A stretch of 33,693 nt of DNA from CAMEON01 sp963609805 (GCA_963609805.1 CAVDLN010000005.1:1-33693); one strand, 5' to 3'. Numbered from the stretch's first letter, positions 1 through 8,660 are shown. Program-made: numbers and translations. The notes: generated by a model not told the origin, from the sequence alone.

Positions 1-28
1 GTATACCACAATCAGACATGCATGTCAA
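1..28 (-). promoter_or_regulatory. Leftward sigma-A promoter at the window edge, with a palindrome
   Basis: Read on the minus strand, TTGACA (23-28) is followed by a 17-base spacer and TATAC plus one base outside the window (5 to 0). A perfect 12-base palindrome, GACATGCATGTC (15-26), overlaps the -35 box and the spacer, where a repressor could sit. The promoter would drive a gene to the left of the window. This is inferred from the motif only. Confidence 0.55.
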
Positions 29-123
29 TCCCGGCACAGAAAAAATTACCGGCGGGATGGACGGGAATGCGTGAAATCTTCGCTGCCAAAAGTAACTTTA
101 TTGTGAATAATTGAAATCCTGTC

Positions 124-152
124 TTGTATTATCCGCCCGGCGGATGTATAAT
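124..152 (+). promoter_or_regulatory. Promoter of the giant secreted lipase-like gene, with palindromic spacer
   Basis: A TATAAT box lies at 147-152 and a weak -35 (TTGTAT) at 124-129, 17 bases apart. The spacer contains a perfect inverted repeat, ATCCGCC (131-137) and GGCGGAT (139-145), separated by one base. That is a plausible operator between the two promoter elements. The predicted transcript would have a leader of about 60 bases before the ATG at 223. Confidence 0.55.
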
Positions 153-222
153 ACGCCGTTCGGATTTGTCACTGATTTATTCGGCACAAAGTGCCTGCGA
201 AACAGAAAGGACAGAAGTTTGT

Positions 223-3200
223 ATGAAGAAGTATGGCAAACATTGGCTTTCCAAAAGCGCGCTGAGCCTTCTGCTTGTGCTCGTGATGCTTGTTTCCTTT
301 GCCTTGGAAGCAATGGCTACCGATGTCTACTATGCGGTGGACACGGACGGGAAACAGTACACCAGCATCGGCAGCGCATGGTCGGCGGCTCAAAGCGGCC
401 ATGTCATCACCATGTTGAGAGACTGGACGCTCGGTGACCGGCTGGTTTTGGGAGAGGGAAAAACCGCTAAAATATATATGAGCGGACATAAAATCGACCG
501 TAACCTTTCGGACAGCGAAGGGGACGGCGAGGTAATTTATTTGAGCGAGGGATCCAACCTGACGCTGATGGGCTACTCAGATCCGGAGAGCGGGGTTGCG
601 ATCTACACGGATATTCCCTATAAAGCGTGGTATTCCACCGGTACCCACTACTCCACTTATATCAAGACCGGAGGCCTTGTTACCGGCGGTTGGAGTACCA
701 ACGGCGCCGGCGGCGTTCATATGAAAGAGGGCTCGACGCTGACGATTGACAATGTCGCAGTATCGGGCAACCAGGCCGACACCAACTGGCTCGGTTCCAA
801 CGGATACGGCGGCGGAATCATGATGGATGGCGAGAGTACGGCACTCATCATGAAAAACAGCGCGGTTATTTCGTATAACTCCGCTTTGGATGACGGTGGC
901 GGCGTGTATATCAATAACGCCAAGGGAACCGTTACGATGACCGGCAGTACCATCAACTACAACTACGCGGCCGGTAACGGCGGCGGTATTTACGGTGACT
1001 CGACCAATCACCTGATTTATCTGAACGATGGCTCCATGATTGTCGGAAACAGTGCCAAGGAGGGAGGCGGAATCTATCTGAGCGATACGGATTTCGTCAT
1101 TCGTTCCTCCGATTCCAAAGCCGGCATCAGCTACAATACGGCGCGGGACGGAAGCGGCGGCGCGATCTATATCGACAGCCAGCCCGGCAGCAATTCGGGT
1201 ATCATTCAGGGCATCAAAATGAGCTGCAACACCTGCAGCAAGTACGGCGGCGCCATATACCTTCATCAGGAGCAGACTTCCGTCAGCAGATGCACGATTA
1301 CGGACAACAGAGCCTATGAGGGGGGCGGTATTTACAACAACAACGATGATAATACCATCTCCGGCTGCACCATCACGGAAAACAAGGCCACGCATGAAGG
1401 CGGCGGCGTGTATTCCTCGTGCCAGAATGATATCGGACTCGGCGGCACTCTTATAATCGAAAACAATACCAGAACGGACGGTGCAAAGGACGACCTGTTC
1501 CTGAACGACACAAACTCGTCCTCCGCGTATCTGACAAGCACGCCGTCCGCAAATTCCCGGGTAGGCATCCGGACGGCGAAAACGCTGCGCATGATCGGGC
1601 GGAGAACCTTTTTCAACAGCTCGGCATTCTTCTCCGACTTTGACGGCTGCCATATTGAGTACGATGCGTCGTCGAACGAGCTGTGGGTCAGGAGCGGCAG
1701 CGTCGAGGATTCGATTTCCTACACGCAGGTCGGATCGCAGGACAAGACCACGGTCGGCACTTTCAACGGCGAACCCGTAGTCCGCGGCTATTTCAGCTAC
1801 GCATCGGTTGCGGATTCCACGGCCGATCTGGATTCGAATTATTACTATTCGGACGGCTATTTCCTCTTCGGAGAGGATTCCTATTACCGTGAGGCGGACG
1901 CAGACACGCGCGGAGACCCGCGGGAGTACAATCCGCATCTTGCGTCCATGTCCATGGCTATGGCACTGGCGGGATTCTATTCCAACATCGGCAATGACGG
2001 GAAGCTCGGGACGGAAAACAATCTGACATATACCTATAAGTCCCAGAATATCGAGAAGCTGCTTGTGGACATCGGGGTGGATACGGACGATGTCTATATC
2101 AGCGACACATACAGCGTCAAACCGGGAACGGACACGATCGGTGTTGCCATCGGCAAAAAGGAGATCGGCTCCGGGTACACGCTCATTCCCATTGTGGTGC
2201 GCGGCGCCGGCTATGAGAGCGAGTGGACAAGCAATGTCACGGTCGGAACAAGCGGAGAACACAATGGCTTCGCATCTGCCGCAAACCAGATTATTAAACA
2301 GGTTCAGAAATACATAGAAAATTATGACCTGACGGAAGCCGTACAGAACGGAACCGTGAAATTCTGGGTTATGGGCTACTCCCGCGGCGGCGCAACCGCC
2401 AACCTGACGGCTAAACGGCTGGTTGAGGCGTACTGCGACGGTTCTTCCGTTTCCATGAACAATCAGGTTTACGCTTACTGCTTTGAGGCACCGCAGGGCG
2501 GCCGGAACAGCGAAATGCAGCTGGACGCATCCAAGTACTACTGCATCCATAACTGCATCAATAAGGCCGACCTTGTCCCCGAGGTGGCACCGGATGAGAT
2601 GGGCTTTATCCGCTACGGTGTGGATCACTATGTGCCGGGTGAGTCCGGCGCCGCAACGCCGAAGTCCGACACCAGTGTCTGGCATTATGTGAAGAATCAG
2701 GATTGGGCAAAATCGTACGCCGCGTGGTATGACAATAAATCCTATGAGGTAGGATCAACGGAGTATCAGGCACAGCGCGCCAAAATGCTGGAGCAGCTGG
2801 AATCGGTTGACCCGGAAAACTTTGATTTCTGCGACAATTTCACAATTGCGGAACTCAATTACATTGACAGTCCCTTTTTCTCCACGTCCGATCTGAAGCC
2901 GGACGGCGATCCTGTTACGCAGGAGCAATACATCCATGTTTTCATCCGCGCGCTGCTTGCGTGGGGACTGCCCGGCAGCGGCGGAGATCTCCGCGCCCGC
3001 TTCTGCAGTACGGGTTCCGATTACGGCACAAAGCTGCAATCCTTTGAGAATTCACTGCGTGCGGTTGTGCCGGTTGTCTTTGGTAAGACTTCCGAGGAAC
3101 TGGAAGGAATCATGAACTCCGTGATGGCCGGGTTCAATTCCATCTCCACGGCAATTGATTTTTCGGGACACGCCCTGGCTGATCTGTATGGATACGTAAT

Positions 3201-6200
3201 TCGCGGATGGAACAACTATAAAATCAAATTCTCCTGGACTCAGTCGAAGCGTCAGGGATGGGCCGATTTCCTGTGGAAATCCCTGATTCTCACACAGGGA
3301 GCCGACGGGAAAGCGGCGTCCGACTACCTGACAAGCAGCGAGTATGAGAAGCTGAACACCGTATGGTATTCTCTTCTGAATGTGCTGCTGCGGTTCGTAT
3401 GCCAGGATTATAACACGGATATCAATGATTGGGCAAAGACGGAAGACTGCAGCGGTACCACCGCAAATCTCGTGGAACTCTATACAGGACATCATCTCAG
3501 TTACGGCAGTGACGCGCAGGTGATTGTCGGAACACTGATGCGCAATACCACATCGCTTGCGCAGGCACATTATCCGGAGGTCAACTTCGCGTGGCTGCGT
3601 TCGTATGACAGCTACTACAGCAATGATGTGAACAGCCCTGTTGTAATCGAAACCGACGGAAGCACGGAGGTTCCTTCCGTGGATGTGAGCTGCTCGTCGG
3701 ACGGAGTTCTGTCGCTGAAAACAGACATCGCGGGCGCAGGCGTATTCTACCGTGTCAAGGTAGGCGAGAGCACCGAATACAGCAACTGGATGCCGTACAA
3801 TCTGCCCGTAAGTCTTGCGACGTTCCGCCCAGAGGGCGACACCACAACGGTGGATTTCACCGTGCAGGTTACGGCTGTCTACTGCGGGAAGGTATCCGCG
3901 GTTCGTACGGTTGCCGCCGGAATCTGGAAAGATAAGACATTTTCCGTGTGGGTGAACGGAGAGGAAATCGGCAGCTACAAGCCGGGCAGTATAGTGACGG
4001 TTGACGGTACCTCCGAGGATTCCGGAAAGGCCTTCAGAAAGTGGTCCGATTCCGTGGGAATTTCGCTCGACAGTCTGGACAATGTCAACAGTGCCGTGAC
4101 CACCTTTACCATGCCGGAGGAGAATGTCGGACTGCTGGCGGAGTACGTGACGCGAATCGATTCCGTTACCCTGACTGTGGATACGCCGCAGGCAGGGAAG
4201 ACAATGCCGACACAGGGCACGCTGACATGGGGAGATAACAGTGTGCAGGTCGATCTCTTCTGGCTGGAGAATGTTGAAACCGGTACACCGTATGCCGGCA
4301 GCAAGGCCGGGTACGGCAAGAAGTATTCCGTGGCGGCGGTTGTCAAGCAGGATCTTGCCGCCGGTATCGTGTTCGCTTCCGGTATGGATGAGCAGGCCGT
4401 TACGGTGACGTATGCGGGCTATTCGACCGGAGCCGCTTTCCGCGCATATACGGATGCTGCGGGCGCGCTGAGAATTTTCGGCGGACAGGTAGAGACGGAA
4501 AAGGCAAAGATCCGCACGGTTGCAAGTCTTGCCGTCAGCCTGCAGGCAGGTGCCGGCATAGGGGAGCTGCTTGCCAAACTGCCCGACAGCGTCGCGGCCA
4601 TTACCGAGGCGGGCGTGACGAGCCTGAAAACGGATCCTTCCCATGCGGATATGACGGGAGCCATTGATGAGGACGGCGCGTTTATCAACGGCGGTGTTGT
4701 AAAGATTCCGCTTGTTATTTCCGAATCCGACAACATTGTCAACCCGGAAACGAATCCGAAGGCCTTCATAGTCCGTGTATATATCTCCGCCGCGACTCCT
4801 GCCGAGGCACCGACTTCCTCTGCGACGGAATCGTCGGCGGCGGCAGCGAATGCTGTGGCCGTGATGGATACGGAGGATGACACGGAGTCCGACGGGTTGA
4901 TGGCACTGTCTGCCCGCAGAGCGGTGCTCAGTGATAGTATCCCGTGCCGGAACGTTGCGGCTGTCGTATCGGCTTGCGCGACAGAGTATGATGCGCCGGT
5001 ATTGCCGCAGGCGGAGTCAAATGCCGCCGAGCCGGAAATCGAAACATACAGCGGAAGCAGTATTTTTGTAACGCTTGGCAGCGCGACGGAAGGATCCGTC
5101 ATAAAGTACAGCATCAACGAAGGTGAGGAGCAAACCTACACCGGCCCGTTTGAACTGGTCGGCGAAGAGGGCGAGGAAACGATTTTTATAGTGACATCTT
5201 GGGCGGAGGCCGCCAATCACGGCAGATCCTCCGAGACAGTTAAGGTCTATATTCTGGACAACCCTTTTACCCTTACGATTCACGGCAAGGACACCGGACT
5301 CAAGGGGGCGCAGGGAGAGGAACTGTGGGTAAAGCAGTACCGCTACTATAAGGGCGAGACAATCAGAATCGGCGCTCCCGCCGAGCAGGATGAGCTTTTT
5401 GAACGGTGGGAATCCGTGCCGGCGGGCGTTGAGGGCTCTGTGACAGATACGGCGCTGACCATAAGGGATATGTCTGGAGACATTGAAATTACAGCCATTT
5501 ACAATCCGGTTGTGAGCAGGCTTGAGCTAACGCTTGATGCTCCCGTATCCGGCAAAAAGCTTTCGTCAAAGGTCAGGGCTGCGTATGCGACGGTTACGGA
5601 GAAATACCCGCTGACAGGGTATTTTGCCGATATCCAGTGGACGCCGTCAGCCGGCGCAGGCGTTGCGGAATCCGGAACGGTATACACGGCAAAGCTGATG
5701 CTGAAGGCAGATTCCGGATCCGGCAGTGATTCGGTCTTTAAATATTTCCTGTCCGAGAACCTTGAGATTGTTGTCAACGGCGGTGACAGCCGCATAAAGG
5801 CAAGTGTCGCCAAGGAAAATACGGCCATATACGTAACCTTCCCCGCAACCGCATCCGCGGTGGAGGAGAAGGTTACGGTGGCAGCCGTGGAGGAGCTTGT
5901 CGGTGTCGGCGTATCCCATGAGGATGCCGCAGCGGGGAAATGGGGTCTGCCGCAGCAGGCGACCCTGGTCCTTTCTGCCGGAGGAAAAATCAAAGCCGAC
6001 ATCACGTGGTCCGGTTTTGAGCCGGCATTTGACGGGGAAAATCTTGACACACAGATTCTGAAGGCTGTCGGCACGGTAACAGCTCCGGAAGGCATAGCCA
6101 TGGGGGCCGTTTCGAATGAGGTTTCGGTCACGGTTTATGTTGCGTCGACGGCAGGGCAGGTGTTCATGCCGTATGCGTCGGTTGCATCCGGCAGCTATGA

Positions 6201-6666
6201 AAAACGGCAGTATGTGCGCCTGTACTGCGCAACGGACGACGCTGCCATCTACTATACAACAGACGGCACGCAGCCGACAGAGCAGAGCACCCTGTACAGC
6301 GGGGGAACGGTTTTGATTTCCGATTCCGTGACATTGAAAATGATCGCGATAAAGGACGGTGTGCAGAGCCCGGAGGCAAGCTACAGCTATACGATTCAGA
6401 CCGACGGCAGCTCGGGGGATGAAACCGCAACAGCCGCAGCCGAATCGGATACCGCAGCGGATACTGCGGACACAGACACGGACAAGTCTGCAGACGACGA
6501 TACGGATACGGAATCCGTCACTCGGGCCGAGAGCGATACGGAAACAGACAGCCGGTCCGGCGGCGGATGCAGCTCCGCAGTCGGCGGTGCGGGTGCTCTG
6601 GCCGTGCTGATCCTTGCCGTTGCCGCCGCGGCCGCTTTGAAGAAGAGGGCACGGAAGTCCCTTTAA
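223..6666 (+). CDS. Giant exported protein: beta-helix + class-3-lipase-like hydrolase + repeats + Gly-Cys tail
   Basis: 2147 residues. The start at 223 is chosen because AAAGGA (206-211) precedes it and a signal peptide begins there (KK, hydrophobic core, cleavage near ALEAMA). An in-frame ATG at 124 would place about 33 unlikely residues first. Residues about 150-420 hold N-x-A-x-x-GGGIY repeats typical of a right-handed parallel beta-helix (Chlamydia Pmp-like). Residues about 540-850 resemble an alpha/beta hydrolase of the class 3 lipase type: GYSRGG gives nucleophile Ser720, the acid is probably Asp783 in NKADLVP, and His821 is a candidate base. Further on are two chitobiase-C-terminal-like modules (about 1610-1678 and 1981-2060), two InlB-type repeats (about 1240-1310 and 1680-1763) and paired beta-sandwiches. 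An Asp/Thr/Glu linker (about 2060-2111) leads to GGGCSS (Cys2116), a hydrophobic helix and KKRARK. Likely role (inferred): a surface-anchored esterase. The substrate is unknown. Confidence 0.85.
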   Translation: MKKYGKHWLSKSALSLLLVLVMLVSFALEAMATDVYYAVDTDGKQYTSIGSAWSAAQSGHVITMLRDWTLGDRLVLGEGKTAKIYMSGHKIDRNLSDSEGDGEVIYLSEGSNLTLMGYSDPESGVAIYTDIPYKAWYSTGTHYSTYIKTGGLVTGGWSTNGAGGVHMKEGSTLTIDNVAVSGNQADTNWLGSNGYGGGIMMDGESTALIMKNSAVISYNSALDDGGGVYINNAKGTVTMTGSTINYNYAAGNGGGIYGDSTNHLIYLNDGSMIVGNSAKEGGGIYLSDTDFVIRSSDSKAGISYNTARDGSGGAIYIDSQPGSNSGIIQGIKMSCNTCSKYGGAIYLHQEQTSVSRCTITDNRAYEGGGIYNNNDDNTISGCTITENKATHEGGGVYSSCQNDIGLGGTLIIENNTRTDGAKDDLFLNDTNSSSAYLTSTPSANSRVGIRTAKTLRMIGRRTFFNSSAFFSDFDGCHIEYDASSNELWVRSGSVEDSISYTQVGSQDKTTVGTFNGEPVVRGYFSYASVADSTADLDSNYYYSDGYFLFGEDSYYREADADTRGDPREYNPHLASMSMAMALAGFYSNIGNDGKLGTENNLTYTYKSQNIEKLLVDIGVDTDDVYISDTYSVKPGTDTIGVAIGKKEIGSGYTLIPIVVRGAGYESEWTSNVTVGTSGEHNGFASAANQIIKQVQKYIENYDLTEAVQNGTVKFWVMGYSRGGATANLTAKRLVEAYCDGSSVSMNNQVYAYCFEAPQGGRNSEMQLDASKYYCIHNCINKADLVPEVAPDEMGFIRYGVDHYVPGESGAATPKSDTSVWHYVKNQDWAKSYAAWYDNKSYEVGSTEYQAQRAKMLEQLESVDPENFDFCDNFTIAELNYIDSPFFSTSDLKPDGDPVTQEQYIHVFIRALLAWGLPGSGGDLRARFCSTGSDYGTKLQSFENSLRAVVPVVFGKTSEELEGIMNSVMAGFNSISTAIDFSGHALADLYGYVIRGWNNYKIKFSWTQSKRQGWADFLWKSLILTQGADGKAASDYLTSSEYEKLNTVWYSLLNVLLRFVCQDYNTDINDWAKTEDCSGTTANLVELYTGHHLSYGSDAQVIVGTLMRNTTSLAQAHYPEVNFAWLRSYDSYYSNDVNSPVVIETDGSTEVPSVDVSCSSDGVLSLKTDIAGAGVFYRVKVGESTEYSNWMPYNLPVSLATFRPEGDTTTVDFTVQVTAVYCGKVSAVRTVAAGIWKDKTFSVWVNGEEIGSYKPGSIVTVDGTSEDSGKAFRKWSDSVGISLDSLDNVNSAVTTFTMPEENVGLLAEYVTRIDSVTLTVDTPQAGKTMPTQGTLTWGDNSVQVDLFWLENVETGTPYAGSKAGYGKKYSVAAVVKQDLAAGIVFASGMDEQAVTVTYAGYSTGAAFRAYTDAAGALRIFGGQVETEKAKIRTVASLAVSLQAGAGIGELLAKLPDSVAAITEAGVTSLKTDPSHADMTGAIDEDGAFINGGVVKIPLVISESDNIVNPETNPKAFIVRVYISAATPAEAPTSSATESSAAAANAVAVMDTEDDTESDGLMALSARRAVLSDSIPCRNVAAVVSACATEYDAPVLPQAESNAAEPEIETYSGSSIFVTLGSATEGSVIKYSINEGEEQTYTGPFELVGEEGEETIFIVTSWAEAANHGRSSETVKVYILDNPFTLTIHGKDTGLKGAQGEELWVKQYRYYKGETIRIGAPAEQDELFERWESVPAGVEGSVTDTALTIRDMSGDIEITAIYNPVVSRLELTLDAPVSGKKLSSKVRAAYATVTEKYPLTGYFADIQWTPSAGAGVAESGTVYTAKLMLKADSGSGSDSVFKYFLSENLEIVVNGGDSRIKASVAKENTAIYVTFPATASAVEEKVTVAAVEELVGVGVSHEDAAAGKWGLPQQATLVLSAGGKIKADITWSGFEPAFDGENLDTQILKAVGTVTAPEGIAMGAVSNEVSVTVYVASTAGQVFMPYASVASGSYEKRQYVRLYCATDDAAIYYTTDGTQPTEQSTLYSGGTVLISDSVTLKMIAIKDGVQSPEASYSYTIQTDGSSGDETATAAAESDTAADTADTDTDKSADDDTDTESVTRAESDTETDSRSGGGCSSAVGGAGALAVLILAVAAAAALKKRARKSL

Positions 6667-6720
6667 GACAGAGACAGCGTTGCGCGTAACAGTCTGACAG
6701 CGTAACGACAGAAAAGATGG

Positions 6721-6770
6721 AAAAGCGTCATATCCCCGGCGGAAAACCGCCGGGGATATGACGCTTTTTT
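6721..6770. terminator. Bidirectional terminator, perfect 22-bp stem
   Basis: The left arm 6721-6742 and right arm 6747-6768 are exact reverse complements around an AAAA loop. The stem core is CCCCGGCGG/CCGCCGGGG, flanked by AAAA on one side and TTTTTT on the other. It would end both the rightward lipase-like gene and the leftward tRNA transcript. Confidence 0.92.
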
Positions 6771-6808
6771 GATGCAAAAAAGAACGCCTGCTGCTGCAGA
6801 CGTTCCCA

Positions 6809-6885
6809 TGGCGCGGCATAAGGGACTCGAACCCCCGACCTACTGGTTCGTAGCCAGTCACTCTATCCAACTGAGCTACTGGCGC
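6809..6885 (-). tRNA. tRNA-Arg(ACG), encoded CCA, divergent acceptor stem
   Basis: 77 bases on the minus strand. The D arm (GCTC AGTTGGATA GAGT), the anticodon stem ACTGG/CCAGT around loop CTACGAA (anticodon ACG) and the T loop TTCGAGT are canonical, and CCA is encoded at 6809-6811. The acceptor stem is imperfect: GCGCCAG against ATGCCGC leaves a C:C at position 4:69 and a G:A at 7:66. The T stem has two G:T pairs. The strong consensus promoter and terminator argue for expression. It could be a decayed copy or a sequence-specific variant. Established: tRNA-Arg(ACG) reads CGN codons after A34-to-inosine editing. Confidence 0.88.
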
Positions 6886-6917
6886 ATGTCGGTCAATCTC
6901 TCAACCGAACAGCAGGT

Positions 6918-6946
6918 ATTATAGCACAGCTTTCGGAAATTGTCAA
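6918..6946 (-). promoter_or_regulatory. Consensus promoter of tRNA-Arg
   Basis: On the minus strand, TTGACA (6941-6946), a 17-base spacer and TATAAT (6918-6923) are a perfect match to the sigma-A consensus. The box lies about 33 bases upstream of the mature tRNA 5' end. Confidence 0.92.
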
Positions 6947-6984
6947 GAGCTTTTTGAAAAAAACAAGAAAATTCTTCTTCTGTG

Positions 6985-7052
6985 CGTAAATTCTCACTGT
7001 AAACTCCGCGAAAATCGAAACCGAGAATTTACGGCTTCGATTCTCACGGTTT
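6985..7052. repeat. Nested inverted repeats between the tRNA and miaB promoters
   Basis: CGTAAATTCTC (6985-6995) pairs perfectly with GAGAATTTACG (7023-7033). A second set, AAACCG (7018-7023) plus GAGAAT (7023-7028), pairs with ATTCTC (7040-7045) plus CGGTTT (7047-7052). A third, AATCGAA (7013-7019), pairs with TTCGATT (7036-7042). The GAGAAT segment is shared, so the first two structures exclude one another. The block lies outside the predicted transcripts of both neighbours, so a protein-binding role is as likely as an RNA role. Confidence 0.6.
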
Positions 7053-7066
7053 TTCAATGTCTGCCC

Positions 7067-7095
7067 TTGACGCAGATGGCGGATTGTGATATAAT
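7067..7095 (+). promoter_or_regulatory. Promoter of the miaB-ricA-mutS operon
   Basis: TTGACG (7067-7072), a 17-base spacer and TATAAT (7090-7095), 74 bases before the miaB ATG. Confidence 0.88.
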
Positions 7096-7169
7096 CAAAA
7101 AGATAAATTGCCGCGCACGGACGGCGCATATCCGTAAGCGCCCGGTATAACTTGATATAAGGAATTTGT

Positions 7170-8612
7170 ATGACGGATAAAACAAAAAAGACACTGCCTC
7201 CGCACGATGAGGCGGAGCGTCGGGAGGCCATTCGTGCGGTACGCGCGCTGAATGCGGCGTATACCGCCGCCGGACGCTGCAGGGGAGTATTTGTGCTGAC
7301 TTTCGGATGCCAGCAAAACGAGGCGGACAGTGAAAAGCTTGCCGGCATGGCGCAGGAAATGGGATACACTCCCGTGGATTGCCCGGAGGACGCCGATCTT
7401 ATCCTGGTGAATACCTGTGCCATTCGGGAACACGCGGAAAGCCGGGCGCTGGCTGCCGTCGGGCAGTATAAAAAACTGCGCCAGGAGAACCCCGAGCTGA
7501 TTATCGGCGTCTGCGGATGCCTGCCGTCGCAGGAGCATCGGCGGGAGGAACTGAAGCGGAGTTACCCTTATGTAACATTCTGCTTGGATACCGCATCTCT
7601 GTATCGCCTTCCGACAGTCCTGCATTACTGCATGGAAACCCACAGACGGTCACTTCTGCCGGAGGAGGAACTCTCCGCGGGAGCAGATGCGGGTCAGGAA
7701 ATACCCGTGCGGAGAACATCCTCCTATCGGGCGTGGGTGTCTGTTATGTATGGCTGCAACAATTTCTGCTCCTATTGCATCGTTCCCTATGTCCGCGGAC
7801 GCGAACGCAGCCGCCCTCGCGATGCCGTTGTTCGCGAGGTGAGGGGACTCGTCGAGGCGGGCTACCGGGATATAACACTGCTGGGGCAGAATGTGAATTC
7901 ATACGGGCGGGGCTTGGCGGAGCCGTGCGATTTCGCGTCGCTTGTCGAGGAGCTGGATTCGATTCCCGGTGACTGGCTTCTGCGCTTTATGACAAGTCAT
8001 CCGAAGGACGCCGGGCACCGTCTTATCGATGTCATGGCAAAGGGCACGCATATTGCGCCGGCTTTTCACCTGCCCCTGCAGTCCGGCAGCGATCGGGTGC
8101 TGCACGCTATGAACCGTCACTACGACATGGCGAAATACACGGAAACCGTCCGGTATATGCGGGAAAGGATTCCTGATTTGACACTGACAACCGACATTAT
8201 TGTCGGTTTTCCCGGCGAGACGGATGCCGAGTTTGAGGAAACAATGCACGCACTCTCCGAAATCCGCTTTGACATGATCTACTCCTTCATTTATTCTCCC
8301 CGCAAGGGAACTCCCGCAGCGGAGATGGAGCAGGTTCCGGAAGAGGTGCAGAAGGAACGCTTTGCCCGCATGCTGGAACTGCAGAACGGAATCTCCATGG
8401 AGAAAAACCTGCCGCTGGTCGGGAAAACCGTGCGCGTTCTGTGTGACGGGGTAAGCAAGAGCAATGCGGATTTGTGGACCGGACGCACGGCCGGAAACAA
8501 AAGTGTATTTTTCCCGGGCTCGCAGGACACAACACCGGTCGGGCAGTATATTCCCGTTCGTATAGAGCGGGCAGCACCGTTTGCCCTGTACGGCACGGCC
8601 GCGGCGGATTGA
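7170..8612 (+). CDS. miaB: tRNA-2-methylthio-N6-dimethylallyladenosine synthase MiaB
   Basis: 480 residues, normal for the family. MiaB is a radical SAM methylthiotransferase that converts i6A37 to ms2i6A37 in tRNAs reading UNN codons, using two [4Fe-4S] clusters. The N-terminal UPF0004 domain holds cluster ligands Cys47 (FGCQQNEAD), Cys83 (NTCAIRE) and Cys117 (VCGC). The radical SAM motif is Cys196, Cys200 and Cys203 (CNNFCSYC), followed by QNVNSYG, LPLQSGSD and DIIVGFPGET blocks. A TRAM-like region closes the protein (about 415-480). The ATG at 7170 follows AAGGA (7156-7160 region). It is first in an operon with ricA-like and mutS genes, as in Bacillus. FGCQQNEAD, DIIVGFPGET and the mutS neighbour favour MiaB over RimO or MtaB. 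Confidence 0.96.
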   Translation: MTDKTKKTLPPHDEAERREAIRAVRALNAAYTAAGRCRGVFVLTFGCQQNEADSEKLAGMAQEMGYTPVDCPEDADLILVNTCAIREHAESRALAAVGQYKKLRQENPELIIGVCGCLPSQEHRREELKRSYPYVTFCLDTASLYRLPTVLHYCMETHRRSLLPEEELSAGADAGQEIPVRRTSSYRAWVSVMYGCNNFCSYCIVPYVRGRERSRPRDAVVREVRGLVEAGYRDITLLGQNVNSYGRGLAEPCDFASLVEELDSIPGDWLLRFMTSHPKDAGHRLIDVMAKGTHIAPAFHLPLQSGSDRVLHAMNRHYDMAKYTETVRYMRERIPDLTLTTDIIVGFPGETDAEFEETMHALSEIRFDMIYSFIYSPRKGTPAAEMEQVPEEVQKERFARMLELQNGISMEKNLPLVGKTVRVLCDGVSKSNADLWTGRTAGNKSVFFPGSQDTTPVGQYIPVRIERAAPFALYGTAAAD

Positions 8613-8660
8613 GGCAGATAAATACATATGGAACAAGAAAAAGCGGAAAGGAACAATTGT

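Noticed and set aside
124..222. Upstream extension of the lipase-like protein (33 extra residues)
   Set aside because: It would start in the promoter region, without a ribosome binding site, and would bury the signal peptide.
660..1450. Tandem DNA repeats or a CRISPR-like array
   Set aside because: The periodicity comes from degenerate GGGIY-type protein repeats of a beta-helix; units vary in length and sequence and there are no identical spaced repeats.
577..2685. 702-codon open frame on the minus strand opposite the lipase-like gene
   Set aside because: It is antisense to a clear coding frame with recognisable domains, has no ribosome binding site, and its translation matches no family. 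GC-rich codon bias opens such frames.
3052..4644. 530-codon minus-strand frame and similar long antisense frames (14080-16731, 19277-20461, 23736-25007, 29439-30932)
   Set aside because: All are shadows of well-supported genes with conserved motifs on the other strand.
6400..6663. Sortase LPxTG anchor
   Set aside because: No LPxTG or related motif precedes the C-terminal helix; the conserved feature is Gly-Cys-Ser-Ser.
6667..6720. Short repeats of ACAGCGT/GCGTAAC after the lipase-like gene
   Set aside because: Only about 7 bases long, imperfect, and without conserved spacing.
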